This document shows, piece by piece, positions 19,542 through 30,300 of a stretch of 64,000 nucleotides of DNA. The position numbers and the translations under genes were made by a program. Source of the stretch: Isoetes taiwanensis. Its lineage: Eukaryota > Streptophyta > Lycopodiopsida > Isoetales > Isoetaceae. The stretch is from positions 4,315,781 through 4,379,780 of the forward strand of contig JAJEKV010000034.1 in NCBI GenBank assembly GCA_021234155.1. The letters run 5' to 3'. The notes beneath the pieces are model-generated. The model had not been told where the DNA came from. It saw only the letters and a list, made by a program, of their open reading frames with translations, and ran no database searches. How positions within the stretch are numbered: the first letter of the stretch is position 1; each line of letters starts with the position of its first letter.

Positions 19542-21936
19542 AATGAAGAGGCTCCTGGTCTAATATAGTGTAGACCGCAAATGGAGGCCGCATCTAACTA
19601 AATCTAATCCCTACACTTATGTTAAACTAATCATGCCAAGTGTCGATCCACCATCGACACCTAACATGTGCATGCACCTAATATGTGATGCACAATGTTA
19701 ACCACTAGGTGGTTAATAACCTTGCCTCCCCCTAAAGTTTTTAGCATCGAAAACATGTACGGACTTTTATAAGACAAGTCCGACAATTACAACATGGTGC
19801 CAAAAATTAGGGGTAAAAATGATGGTAATGGAATGGGTGGGTTCTCACCAAAAATATCTTCATGAATGCGTCGATGACCTAATAAGATCCTAATGAATGT
19901 CGATCACGTAACATGGATCATAGGAATTTTGGGCCAAAAAAACATTAAGACCATCCCCTTATATTATGGGCAAGTCCATTTAACAATTAGGGCCCAAAAT
20001 GTTGCTTAAAAACAATTATAGGGGTCTTTAAAAGTGTAAACACCATAAAAGCAAACCCCTTTATCAGCCATGGAAAGCCCGTGATCAAGCTGCATGCTGA
20101 ACAAAGAGCTGGCTTTGGCGGGTTGGCATATTGTGGCGTGGCGCCGGAAGCTCGCCCGTAGGGCCGAAGCACGGACTATCTCAGCCGGTTAAAATGCTTG
20201 GCGGACCCGTGGCCGTGGCGGGTCGGGCGGAGCGCATGACCGTGGCTTGGCTTGGCGTGCACCGTGAAGTGTGGCATGGACTTAATAGCGTGGGCGGTAG
20301 CGTGGCCCGTTATCAACCAGGAATAAATAGGGAAACAGAGCGTGAGGCCAAACTGAAGCTGAACAGAGCCGGCTATGGCGGTGCTGCATCTTTCTATTTA
20401 AGGAAGATATGGTGGTGAATGAAGCCAAAGACCTCGTGTCAATGTGGCATGCTAAAATTAGAAGCTCCAGAAAAAGGAATCCGGGTATGGTGCCGCTGCA
20501 ACAGATCGGTGGATGTGATTGGGGTTTCGAAAAACAGAGGATGGATATAGCCAGAAGGGATAGAAACAGAGCAGATAAGGCAAGGGCTGAAATAGAAATC
20601 TCCAAAGTTGGTGGCAAGGCAAGGGCTGATGGGAACTCCGCTTGGCTGGATTCTGCTTCAAACTGGATTGACTGCTTCTTGCTGTGTCATATGCAGATAT
20701 TTGGCTGGGAAAATGTCGAAATAGATAGAAATCTGAATGACGGTACTTGACTCTGCTCCCACTGTTTCTAAATTGTTCATCAAAAGTGCTGACTGCTCTT
20801 CTATTTGCAGATGCCTCCTGGCTGTGAACGCATATGTTTGTGCAGGTAAAGCTTATAACAAGGCTGAGAGGTCGATATTTGGAAATGATGCAGACCAGAG
20901 TGCCGTAATAAGGCTATCCTGACGCTTCAAGGACTTCTTTACAGAGGTGTTTACTGAAAAAATGATTTTGCTGCAGCCAGTATATACTGGATCATATAAT
21001 CTGCCTCCAATGATCTATGGGCACACAATCTTTGAGTCCTATCGATCTGCAGGGTGACTTGAAACTTGAAGAAATAGAGTAGCTAAGATATAGTTTTCTG
21101 ATCGATTTCTGCAGGTACCGGACTGGAAACACTAATAAAAGCTCCTCTGTAGGTCGGAACAAACTGGACATGTATGTATTGCTCCAAATGCTATATGGAG
21201 CTGGAAAAGTTCTCTGCTTCTGTAAATGATGTACAGACAGGGACAAATCGTGAGCAGAGGATAAGCGAGTAAGATTCAGAATTCCTTCGTCATATTTGCT
21301 GCAACTCTGCTGTTTTGTGAAGAATTGCAGAAGAAGCCTTGAAGCAGCAAGTAACGGAAACCTTTGAGCACAAAGGGGGCTAGCCAAGTGCTGGCCCTCT
21401 ATAAATATTCTGAATGAGAAGTCTTCATAAAAACCTTAGAATACCTGGCTGAGGTGCTGCACGAGATACAGAATATTTTTGGCTGTGCAAAAGCACAAAT
21501 TTTCTGATAAAACTGAAATAAAACAGAAGAAAGAGGTAACAAATTTCCAGCAGATAAAAAAAGGGATCAAACTTTAGATTTTTCTGAAAGTCTTGAAGAG
21601 AGGAGTGCTGTCACCACTCCATAATTCCTTAAATTTGAAAATAGCGTTGTCGCACCATAAAAAACAGAGTTTTGAAAACTCTTTCCATGACAAGACTAAT
21701 TGCTAAGGCCTCCAGACAAATTTCATGAACATCTGGTTGGGCAAACAAATTAGTGGACAAAAGGGCCTCCAGCCGGACCATTTCAACAGCTGGTTGGGCC
21801 AAATAAGGGTGTTTGATACAAGGAGTATTCAAGAACAGATGAATAAGGGCAGCAAGGACAACAAAGAAACAAAGAAGGTGAAGAAAGTGATCACGAAGCC
21901 GAACCCGCATAATCCATGCGCCAATGTTTGGATTCT
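19542..21936. other. 2.4-kb insert unique to the short element
   Basis: Not found in the long internal segment. No supported reading frame; the longest frames (20409-20750 plus; 20282-20617 minus) lie opposite each other and match nothing I know. The left third is GC-richer (TGGCGCC-type words near 20135), the right is AT-rich. It is a candidate captured or nested sequence. Confidence 0.5.
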
Positions 21937-22098
21937 TGGCATGCACCCTGCAGCAGCAGTCCATGACTGCCGGATGCTACAAGGCTGCCATGCTCATGAT
22001 CACAAAACAAGAACAAGGGGAACAAATATGTACAAAGAATGGAGTGAATGAACGTGAGCTAATGAGGCTCTCCAAATTTGAGATGAAACCTGAGTACA
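21937..22098. repeat. Direct repeat R2, next to the primer site
   Basis: Second copy of R1. Its right end abuts the primer site of LTR2, so on the minus strand it is the first 150 bp of the short element's leader. Confidence 0.7.
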
Positions 22099-22104
22099 AA
22101 TGAA

Positions 22105-22120
22105 TCCCCGAACAACGCCA
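22105..22120 (-). other. Primer-binding site left of LTR2 (tRNA-Asp type)
   Basis: Minus strand TGGCGTTGTTCGGGGA, against TGGCGCCGTTGCCGGGGA used by Athila and many Tat elements. Two bases separate it from LTR2. Confidence 0.75.
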
Positions 22121-22122
22121 AG

Positions 22123-22701
22123 TGTTTGGGGTCCTGGTTCGAACTCCTCGCAAGACAGACCCTGGAGGACCCTTGATCTAACAGAGAATCCGGGGACTAT
22201 GTCACGGATTTGCAAGAGAAGAACAAGAAGAAGAAAAAATGTAACAAAAGAGAACAATGAGAGGAAAATGATAAGCTTCCTTGATATCAATGATGAACAT
22301 ACATGAGCTCTCGAATCGAGAGAAGACCAAGAGAGACAAGACTCAAAACTCATCCGCCACTCATGTGCTAGCTCTACTCATATATATAGTACAATGGCCT
22401 CGCCCAATATAGACACTCCTGATGATCTCTGGTGCCGACTCGGAAGGAGGCCTGATTTGCAGAATGTTGGCGGTGCCTCTTGAAATGCTCTAGAATCACC
22501 GACGCCGACACGGGCGGTGACGGGTCATCACTTGTCGCTGGGCGCTCTTGGTAGCGCACCTGTGCTTTGACCGCTGTGGGTCCGGCCGCTTGGTCTTTTG
22601 TCGGGCTTTTGACGGCTGACCCGCGGCTCGCCTCAGGATCCTTGAGCTTGACCTGGTCCGTCAGATGCATGAATAGTCCCAACCAGAGGCACAGACTAAC
22701 A
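22123..22701 (-). repeat. Element B LTR2 (shared middle LTR)
   Basis: 579 bp, TGTTTGGGG ... CTAACA. It has a primer site on its left and a polypurine tract on its right, so it serves both internal segments. Confidence 0.9.
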
Positions 22702-22714
22702 CTCCCCACCAAAT
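22702..22714 (-). other. Polypurine tract next to LTR2
   Basis: Minus strand ATTTGGTGGGGAG, directly against the LTR. Confidence 0.8.
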
Positions 22715-23960
22715 GACACTCACCAAGAAAGGGAGGAATTGCTTCCGAGGGTGGGAAACCCGCAATGGAAAGTGATCTTCACGGAATGAGGTCACGCCAT
22801 TATGGTAATGAGCAATGAGGTCCCGGGCGTTTGAAGAGCCGCCGGGGTGTTGAGCCCTAGGGCGTGATGGGCCTCAATGAGGAAGTGAGAGCGCACCATG
22901 TCTTCCGTGGCAAATGGGCGGCCAAGGAACAAACCGGCACTCCATGAGAAGGCAGTTTGGAGACCGGAAGGCGACCGCATTCGGATTGCAGTGAAAGATT
23001 GACGCCGATTTAAAGAGCCGAAAGATGCATTTGAGAGCAAAAGACGTAAAACCAGCTTTTGACGGTGGACCGAAGGGTCCGGTGAGGTGGCAAAGATTCC
23101 GCAAGAAATCAAGACCATGCAAGGCATCAGCAGGCTTTTGCCAACCACGCCATTACCGGCGTAAATCCAATTTTCAGTAGTGTCCAAAGTGGCATTATCC
23201 TCCCAATTGAGCGCCCGACAAATCGGGATCCCACCGAGATCCGGTGGAGATCCGGAGGCTGAATCGACCCAAATGGCCATCCATGACCTTCGGCCCAAAA
23301 GGGAAGACGCCAATCACAAGAAAGGAACCGTGGGCGGGAGGGGCTCCTAAGGAAAGCATATGGAGAGGGAATCATGCCCGCAGGCGTGGGTTGCGCGAGC
23401 CATGTCCCCAATGCTTGAACAAGATTTTGATCAAGAGCACGCACACCAATGGTCCCATTCAAGTAGAGAGTAATTGATAGACAGGAGGATTGACCCAACC
23501 CGGTGGAATGGTCTTGCTTTCCGTAAGGCCACGAGTTGATTGTAGCCTCCCAAGTCGCATATAAATCAAAACTCAAGATCATCGTGGTGCGCCATTTTTT
23601 GTTTACCCGCTCCAACGCTTCACCGCCACGGAGGTAAGTCCGAGCCAATTGGTGCATGTACTCCTGCTCAAAAGTCCGAGACCGAAAGCAGATCCTGAAA
23701 ATATTTGTTGGTTGGTGATAACAACCAAGCAAAATTTGAGTTGCCTCGAAAACACGATGGGCCTCATCCCCGAATTTATCCCGAGATCCGCCGCAGAAGT
23801 CATGAAAACATAAGCCATGGGCTCGAACAACTCGAAGATGACTAATTCGTGATCTTCAACCGCGAGCTGATCAAAGACTAAGAGTGCACAAAATAAACCC
23901 TTGTCTTCTATAGAAAGATCCGCCGATCCGGCGGAAGTCCACACTTTTGAGTGGTCATGA
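22715..23960 (-). pseudogene. Element B accessory 3' frame, long copy (unknown protein)
   Basis: Three overlapping minus-strand pieces. 23603-23944 opens MWTSAGSADLSIEDKGLF and contains ELFEPMAYVFMTSAADLG; 23127-23732 continues LLGCYHQPTNIFRICF, then FEQEYMHQLARTYLRGGEAL and KWRTTMILSFDLYATWEAT; 22792-23313 is the tail. The pieces join in one order in both the short and the long element, which argues for a real protein under selection at one time. Length would be ~350-400 residues. I recognise no domain. It lies between integrase and 3' LTR. Confidence 0.5.
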
Positions 23961-24021
23961 TGAACATTGCCATTGGCCGCTGCACTTCAAAAAAGAAAGA
24001 GGTGCCGCCGCCACCACATAG

Positions 24022-26041
24022 TCAAGATAGCCGGAAGGAGTAGAGAAGTCCACCGGATGTTGGTGGCAATGTCAAGATATCCCTCCTGCTTGGTTTGGGC
24101 TTCCTCGCCAGATTGACCGCTTGTCGGAGCTGATGTTCAAGGTCACGGATCCGATGCTCCTTTTCTAACAAAAGACGGGACTGATCACGCGGACCGCTTA
24201 CCAGAAGCGTGGCATGTGAAGAGGATTGCCCCGAGTATGGAGGCGTAAGCGCGGCAATCTCCGCCATCGATGACCTTTGTTTTTCGAGCCCAAAAAAGCC
24301 GAGCCCGAGGGACGTTAATCGATTGGTGAGCGTGGAAAGCCGAGCTTCAAGGGTGGTGAGTCGAAGCCACGCCAAAGTGAGATTTTGAACTTGAGTGTCG
24401 TAATTGTCACAAAGCTCGAAAGTACAAGGTGTCTAGCTTAGCAATGTGTTTCTCCTTTTCACCGGAGGGTATCTTTGGACTTGTTCTGCTCCAATAAGTC
24501 CTAAATTTCAGTTTGGGAGCTGCCTTTTCTTCCGGTAAGTAGGCTGGTCTGATCCCCGAAAGCACCGGGTGAGATCTATACGGGCCTGTAATAGAGCCGC
24601 CGTGCTTTTCTTGAAGTTGGGCTTCCAAGGTTTGAACATGGGCAGGGGCAGCTTGAAGGTCTCTTTGAACAAAGATCGGAAGCCTCCGGGGCCTTTGAAC
24701 ACCAAATCATGAGAGCCTCCCGATGCATGTAATCCATGGCAGCCGCTTGAACATCTTGGCCGGAATTTGTACAGAGCCGCCGAGGATGGGGAGGTGCAGG
24801 CCCCGCTGCTGCCTTGTCCGAGATTGTTGAGAGGCATGACGGAATTGGAAGGCGGGCCTCGTGAGGAAGAAGAGGAGACAAAGTGATATGCGTGGTCCGG
24901 ATGTTGAAATGTGACGAGGGGAGGTTGGGCGGAAGGTACAAAATTTTGTTGAGTTTGACGCCGGGAATGCAGAGAGCTACCGAGTGGAGGTATGGGAAGT
25001 GGAAGGGCTCTCAAGAACAGAAGATAATGACGAATGAGGGCCCAAGATGGCCACCCACCTGAAATTTCGTGAGACAGAGGAGGGGGGTAGCCCAATGCGG
25101 TCTACTTCTTGAAGAAGACTTTGAGAATAAAAGCCGAGGCCAATCGACATGCAAGAGGGAGTGAATGGCGCTGATGACCATATTATAAAACGGCTTATTG
25201 ATGTGGGTGTTCTTAATGGAATGCCCAAGCAATTTCGCCACGTAAACTTCACAAAAAGTTTCATGTGGTTTGGCAATATTTGTGAGGCGATGTTTGGTTG
25301 GCTTGATAAGCAAGAGCGCCAACCGAAAGTGACGCCCATGTCCCGTGTAAAGCAGCCCAAGAGACCGGCGGTTTTGCAAAGGGATGCGGAATACCCGAAA
25401 ATCAAATGCCGAGTAAGTAAAATGGTGGTGCCATCGACCACCGTGAGCAAAATCCTTCCGGCCGTTGACGATGTGTGCGATGAACTCCGCCGCAATTGTG
25501 CCGGATTTGGGGCCGGAGCTCCATTTGTGAAAATTGTGAAGCTTGTATGCCCGCAAACTTCCCGACTGACCAACAAGGGCCTCTCGAAGGTGGGCGCCGA
25601 GAAAGACACGGGAGCGAGTCGATCCCTTGAAGTGTAGAAAGTTTAGAAAGGGGGCCATGGCAAAAGCGCCTCCCGAAAAGAAGGAACCGCTTTGAAGAAG
25701 GCGGAGAGCGAGAAACGTAAGACGGCGGCGCCAGAGAGACGAAAAGGTTTAGGGCGCCGCAAAGGTGGGCGAAAGGGGCATGATAAGGGCTGGCCGCAAC
25801 CGCTGATGGTGCCAAGTGTCGAAAGATGCCAAGGAGGTGATTGAGAGGCAAAAATTTGGCTAAGTCCCCAAACAACAAAGGGAGAAGTAATGAACGGTGG
25901 AGATGAGGCGGAGAGAATGATGGATGTGACAGTGGCCAAAGGACACACATTAATGTTCGACGGGCGCGAAAAGAAGGAATGGCATTTAATGCCGGCAACT
26001 CGGTGGGATATCATTAAAAGGAATGTGTCGGAAGGTACCAT
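24022..26041 (-). pseudogene. Element B accessory frame with C-terminal coiled coil (unknown protein)
   Basis: The N-terminal half (about 25000-26041) is open in all three minus frames and in one plus frame because it is GC-rich; the most coherent minus reading includes GTIAAEFIAHIVNG, RLTNIAKPHETFCEVYVAKL and FYNMVISAIHSLLHVDW. A Pro/Ser-rich linker follows (24700-24950). The C-terminal part is heptad-like: HVQTLEAQLQEK (24590-24640) and LEARLSTLTNRLTSL ... SRLLLEKEHRIRDLEHQLRQ (24022-24375). An antisense frame (25149-25637, 162 codons, plus) is also open, and Tat-lineage elements are known to carry antisense frames. Absent from the short internal segment. Function unknown. Confidence 0.45.
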
Positions 26042-26689
26042 GGCTAGATATGCTACGGAGAAAAGATTCTCATTTTAGAAACAAATTTTGCATTGCAAAA
26101 CACGCTGGCGATTTTTGTGATTGGTCCACGCCGACAAGGAGTTCCTCGGCTTGGCTATATAAGACGAACCGGAGTGAAGCAAAGGCATCCGATGGCGCCA
26201 AAGATGGCCGCTGCCGGGTTTGAACGAGGACCGCACTATGCCCACTAACCGCCGAGTGGATTACCCGCAAGATGGATTGTCTCGACTACCCACAATCGCG
26301 GGCTCGAGAATGGATGGCTGGTGTGCCGGGATGGTCTGAACATCCCGATCCGGGTGAAGACCAACGCGATGGAGGTGGTTCTCGCACCTTCGCCGGGACC
26401 CCCTCGAAAGCGTAACCTCTACCACATCTCAAGCGATCACCTCTGCCCCCAACCCGAGTAGAGGGTTTTTCTTCTTAGGACTTAGTAGATAGGGCTCGAG
26501 CCCGCTTTTTGTATATAGGGCAAAGCGCCCATAGCGAAATAGCCGGGTCAGTGCCCCACATTTTGTAAAAAATTCCACCTATAATATAATATGCCACCGC
26601 TTTTAGTCACTTTCGGTGTGGTTGTGTCTTGAACCGCACTGCTTGTTGATTGTCGCTTGCTGGGGATGAAATGTTTTGAGGCGAAGCCA
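26042..26689. other. Spacer between integrase and accessory frames of element B
   Basis: No supported frame. Contains GC-rich minus-strand leader-like sequence near 26270-26470 and AT-rich sequence near 26560-26600. Confidence 0.4.
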
Positions 26690-26956
26690 TTAACCGCTGT
26701 AGGTAATGGAGTGCCATCTAACTCCAGCCAGCTTGAAAACACCGGGTCGAACCACTTGAACAATTTGATAAGGGCCAAGCCAACGAAAACTTAAGTTTAC
26801 CCGAAAATTTTTGTACCGAGAATCATAAAGAAGAACCAAATCTCCTTCGTTGAATGTTTTTGTCTTCATACGCTTGTCATGTAAAGATTTTTGCAACCAA
26901 GGTCCATGAAGAACACGAATATAAGCATCTCTTCTAAGTTCATCCAACTGCTCCAA
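26690..26956 (-). CDS. Integrase C-terminal domain (element B)
   Basis: An 88-codon open piece: LDELRRDAYIRVLHG, HDKRMKTKTFNEGDLVLLYD, SRYKNFRVNLSFRWLGPYQI, then VRPGVFKL. The LLYDSRYK..P.KL...W.GPY..-GV..L pattern is typical of Athila/Tat integrases, which lack a chromodomain. It binds DNA and multimerises the enzyme. Confidence 0.88.
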   Translation of the reverse strand: MEQLDELRRDAYIRVLHGPWLQKSLHDKRMKTKTFNEGDLVLLYDSRYKNFRVNLSFRWLGPYQIVQVVRPGVFKLAGVRWHSITYSG

Positions 26957-27810
26957 TTGATAAACCCTTTCTTTGAGTGCAAAGAAGCGGATTATGGGCG
27001 AGCTGCTTGAAAACGGAGAGTGGGGAGAATGTACTCAAAAGGCATGAGAGCTTCTTGACCATAAACCAATTTGAAAGGAGTGTGACCCGTAGCTATTTTG
27101 AAACAAGTATTGTAAGCCCAAAGAACAAGAGGGGAGCTTGTTTTGCCGGGCCAAGGCAGAAGCGCCACAAATTTTCTTGAGAATTGTGACCGAGTCTTGT
27201 TGGTGCTTTCTCGCCAAACCATTGCCTTGAGGATAGTAAGGTGTGCTCTTGTGATGATGTATCGAGATAATCCGCCAGCCCTTGATGGTATGATTGATAA
27301 AGTGGACACCACGATCACCGACCAGCCCGTGGGGCAGCCGAATCGCGGATGATTTGTTGATAGATAACCTTATCGCGGCTTTGCCGCAGTTGTTGTCCGG
27401 AAGCGCGCAAGCTTCCCGCCCATTTGGTAGCATAGTCGCGAGAACTGACGTAGCGGCACGGGTGTGCCGCCAGAGGATCGATGGGTCCCACAAAATCCAT
27501 TCCCCATTTGTCAAGGGAAGTGGCGGGCAACCGGCGCCAAGGGAAGAGCCGCCACGGGTCGTGGGGTCGCCCCACACGCCGGCAAGCATCACACGCGGCG
27601 GGCGGGCGTGAGCGCCTTTGAAGAGCGTGGGCCAAAAATAACCAAAGAAGAAGGATTTTGGCGCGTCGTGGTGTTCCATGAAAATGACCACCTCCGGAGC
27701 CCTTCATGGGCTTCTCGAACAATATCCGGGACCTCATGAGGGAGAACACAAAGGCCGGGGATGGTATCCTTACCCTTTTTGTAAAGATGGCCCGCAACCA
27801 TGGTGTAGTC
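26957..27810 (-). CDS. Integrase zinc and catalytic region (element B, frame-broken)
   Basis: Minus-strand pieces in order: GHLYKKGKD (about 27795), VREAHEGL..W (27720), CDACRRVG (27590), LDKWGMDFVGPIDPL with the first catalytic Asp (27490), GVHFINHTIKGW (27280), then HHKSTPYYPQGNG (27240) leading to the catalytic Glu, and WAYNTCFKIATGHTPFKLVY (27060-27120). Several one-base shifts. Second Asp lies in DRGVHF at about 27310. Confidence 0.88.
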
Positions 27811-28045
27811 ACGACCAAAGGAGAAATTGATGTCGACGGATTGTCGCTTGGTTGAGAGAGCGTGGCGCCCTCCGTGGAAGAGCTCGTGAGGAGATACCGC
27901 TGAAAATCATGAAACCAATGAGGTGTTGCCGCGACCGTAAAGAGTTGAGCGCCGTGAAAGGCGCCCGAGACTCCGGAGGGATCATCCGTGTGGATGCGAA
28001 AAGATAATCCGACAACATGAGATTTGCCAGCCTTTGTGAACAATT

Positions 28046-28600
28046 TCAAAAGGTGCAAATTCTTGCGTAAGGAGGACCCAACGAGCAATGCGCCCGTGGG
28101 CGGGATTTGTTGATCAAATAAAGAAGTGCCCGGTGGTCAACAAAGAATTTGATCCGACCGCCCAAAAGATAATGACGGAAGCGCTGGACGCAGAAAATTA
28201 AACCCAAGGCTTCTCGCCTGCGGGCGTAGTAGTTGGCGCTCAGCAGAATTGAGTTTCCTACCGGCGAAGCGGTTTGGTTTGTCAAGCAGGCGATCATATT
28301 CTTGAGAAAGAACAGCTCCAATAGCAAAGGCCGGTGACATCGACATGGACATGAAAGGGCTTGTCCCATTGAGGAGGAACAAGAACCGAGCCCGAAAAGC
28401 AAGAGCTTCAACTGTTGGAAAGCAAAGATCCGCCGGGAATTCCAAGCCCGTGTGGATTCATCACCCGTGAGTTTATGAATGGGATCCGCAATGGTCGCGA
28501 GTCCGTGAATGAAGGTGGAGTAATAATTGACCTTACCCAAGAAAGAGCGTGTTTTGATATTGGCTGGTGCTTGAGCCTTGAGCACACAAATGATTTTGGC
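28046..28600 (-). CDS. RNase H region (element B)
   Basis: One long frame: FLGKVNYYSTFIHGLATIAD (RT connection), PIHKLTGDES..W, then YYARRREALGLIFCVQRFRH, YLLGGRIKFFVDHRALLYL. The E of RREAL and the D of VDHRAL are RNase H catalytic positions. The first Asp region near 28350 is in another frame. Confidence 0.87.
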   Translation of the reverse strand, partial: AKIICVLKAQAPANIKTRSFLGKVNYYSTFIHGLATIADPIHKLTGDESTRAWNSRRIFAFQQLKLLLFGLGSCSSSMGQALSCPCRCHRPLLLELFFLKNMIACLTNQTASPVGNSILLSANYYARRREALGLIFCVQRFRHYLLGGRIKFFVDHRALLYLINKSRPRAHCSLGPPYARICTF

Positions 28601-29240
28601 AGATCCGCAGGTGATACCGCTTTGTCAACCACATGTCCCAACAACACCCCGGTGACGCAAAAGGTGCATTTCTGATTGAGACTAATGCCTGACTCATCAC
28701 ATTTCGAAAAGACGAAGTTCCAATTTATCCAAATGGTCAGCCATGGAACCAGAGGCGAGAAGTCATCTTGAAAAATTTGCAAGAAGGGATTTTCCTTCAT
28801 AAAATCATGAAAAACTGAGAGCATGATACGCTGAAACGTGGATGGAGAGTTTGATAATCCAAAAGGAACCACCTTGTAGGCAAAAAAGTGACCTACCGGG
28901 TGGTGAAGGTAGTCTTGAGTTGATCGATTCTTTGATTGAGATCCGATTGTAGCCGTAAAAACCATCCATGAAGGAGTACATCTCATGTCCAAAGAACCTC
29001 TTCCGTAACCCGGGTCCGTGAAGGGTAGTGGAAAATGATCACGCCCGCGGCCTCGATTGAGTTTTCGTAGTCCACGCAAACGCCGATCTTACCATTGTGT
29101 TTGAGTGCAATGACGATGGGGCTCACCCACTCGTAATGTTTGACCTCATAGATCAAACCCGCAGCAAGGAGTTTGTCAATTTCCGCCTTGACGCCGATCA
29201 CGTAATTGGGGTTGAGCCGGCATCGCCGCTGCTAGACTAG
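28601..29240 (-). CDS. Reverse transcriptase (element B, frame-broken)
   Basis: EIDKLLAAGLIYEVKHYEWV followed by SPIVIALKHNGKIGVCVDY (29090-29195), HPVGHFFAYKVVPFGLSNSP and STFQRIMLSVFHDFM (28800-28910), FQDDFS as catalytic box (28757-28775) and LNQKCTFCVTGVLLGHVV (28620-28690). The DDFS box and the absence of a chromodomain fit Athila/Tat. Confidence 0.9.
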
Positions 29241-29792
29241 ATCGGCATCGACTTGGTAGGAATGGTGAGTTCCCCAAGGTTTTGTTGATCCCCAAGATCT
29301 CTGTAGCTCCGTGCTAAAATGTGTTTGAACTTTTGAAGAGCGTGACGGCCCCGCTACGATAGGGTGTCAAGATTGGCGCGAAATTCGACAGGCCGATTGT
29401 TGCCTACGCCCACAATCTCGACGCCGAGTCCGAATATGGGGATAACTTCCGTGTCCCGGACAATATGAGCAGAGGTTGAAGCATAACAGATGCGTGGCGC
29501 CGCGTGGTGAAAAAGAGAGGTTGCCGAAAGTCATCAAGCGCTGCAGGTTGCTTCATAACAAATAAGGTACATCTACAAGAGTGGCAAGAGGTTCAAATCT
29601 GAAAAGTGATCAACACGCTGAATGCGATTGCAAGGAGCCGTGGGGTCAAGCAAAGCAGCCACCGGTCCCCGATCAAGAGTCATTGCTCCCCAAGGATCGA
29701 TATTCGGGTAGGATGACAGAGGCGCACTCGCAGTGGAGCCCGAACTTGATAAATATTCTCGGGCGCCCCTCGAGTCTGGCCGAGAGAGGGGT
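29241..29792. other. Protease-RT spacer of element B
   Basis: Minus-strand frame is too broken to read; it should hold the linker between protease and RT. No separate gene seen. Confidence 0.4.
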
Positions 29793-30300
29793 TCAAAGAT
29801 TGTCGACGGAAATGATTTTGCCTGTTTCCAAATCCATGGTGGCATTGAGGTGACCATCTGTGATGACTAACTGATCCGTGGCCCAGTAATGGATACTCTT
29901 GGCCTGGCGGAGAAAAGGTCTGCCGACCAACATTTCATAATCACCTGGATCTTCTCCAGCCTTCCAAACACCAAATTCCAAGGGGAATCTGAGATCACCA
30001 ATGTTGATGTGAAGAAGAGGCGGACGCCTTGAGGTCTCGTGGATATGGCCATTGGCCAATTTGATGTCATATGGGGCACGATAGAGTTGTTTGATGCCCA
30101 TTTGTTTGCGGAGTTTATCCGTGATGAGATTAACCGCGCTACCTCCATCAATTTGAACATGGTTGACTTGCTGATTGCCCACCGTGGCATGTACCGTGGG
30201 TGTAGAGGTAGCAACAGCCCCAACCAAAACAGTTGGAGTGGTAACTGGTCCTTGAGAGCAGGACAGAGTTTCAAAATCGTTGCAAGACTTAGAGGAATTT
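29793..30300 (-). CDS. Retropepsin-like protease (element B)
   Basis: VNHVQIDGGSAVNLITDKLR at about 30100-30165: the active-site triad reads DGG rather than DTG/DSG, a variant frequent in Athila/Tat proteases. The end of the fold follows as YEMLVGRPFLRQAKSIHYW (about 29890-29950), then ITDGHLNATMDLETG. The whole lies in one open frame (29793-30656), one of the best preserved parts of element B. Confidence 0.85.

Noticed and set aside
22792-23313. Long minus-strand frame as an intact separate gene
   Set aside because: The homologous region of the short element has the same order but different breaks; it is part of one larger broken frame.
24508-25998. All of the overlapping open frames as genes
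   Set aside because: They cover the same GC-rich bases in several frames and both strands; at most one sense and one antisense frame can be real.
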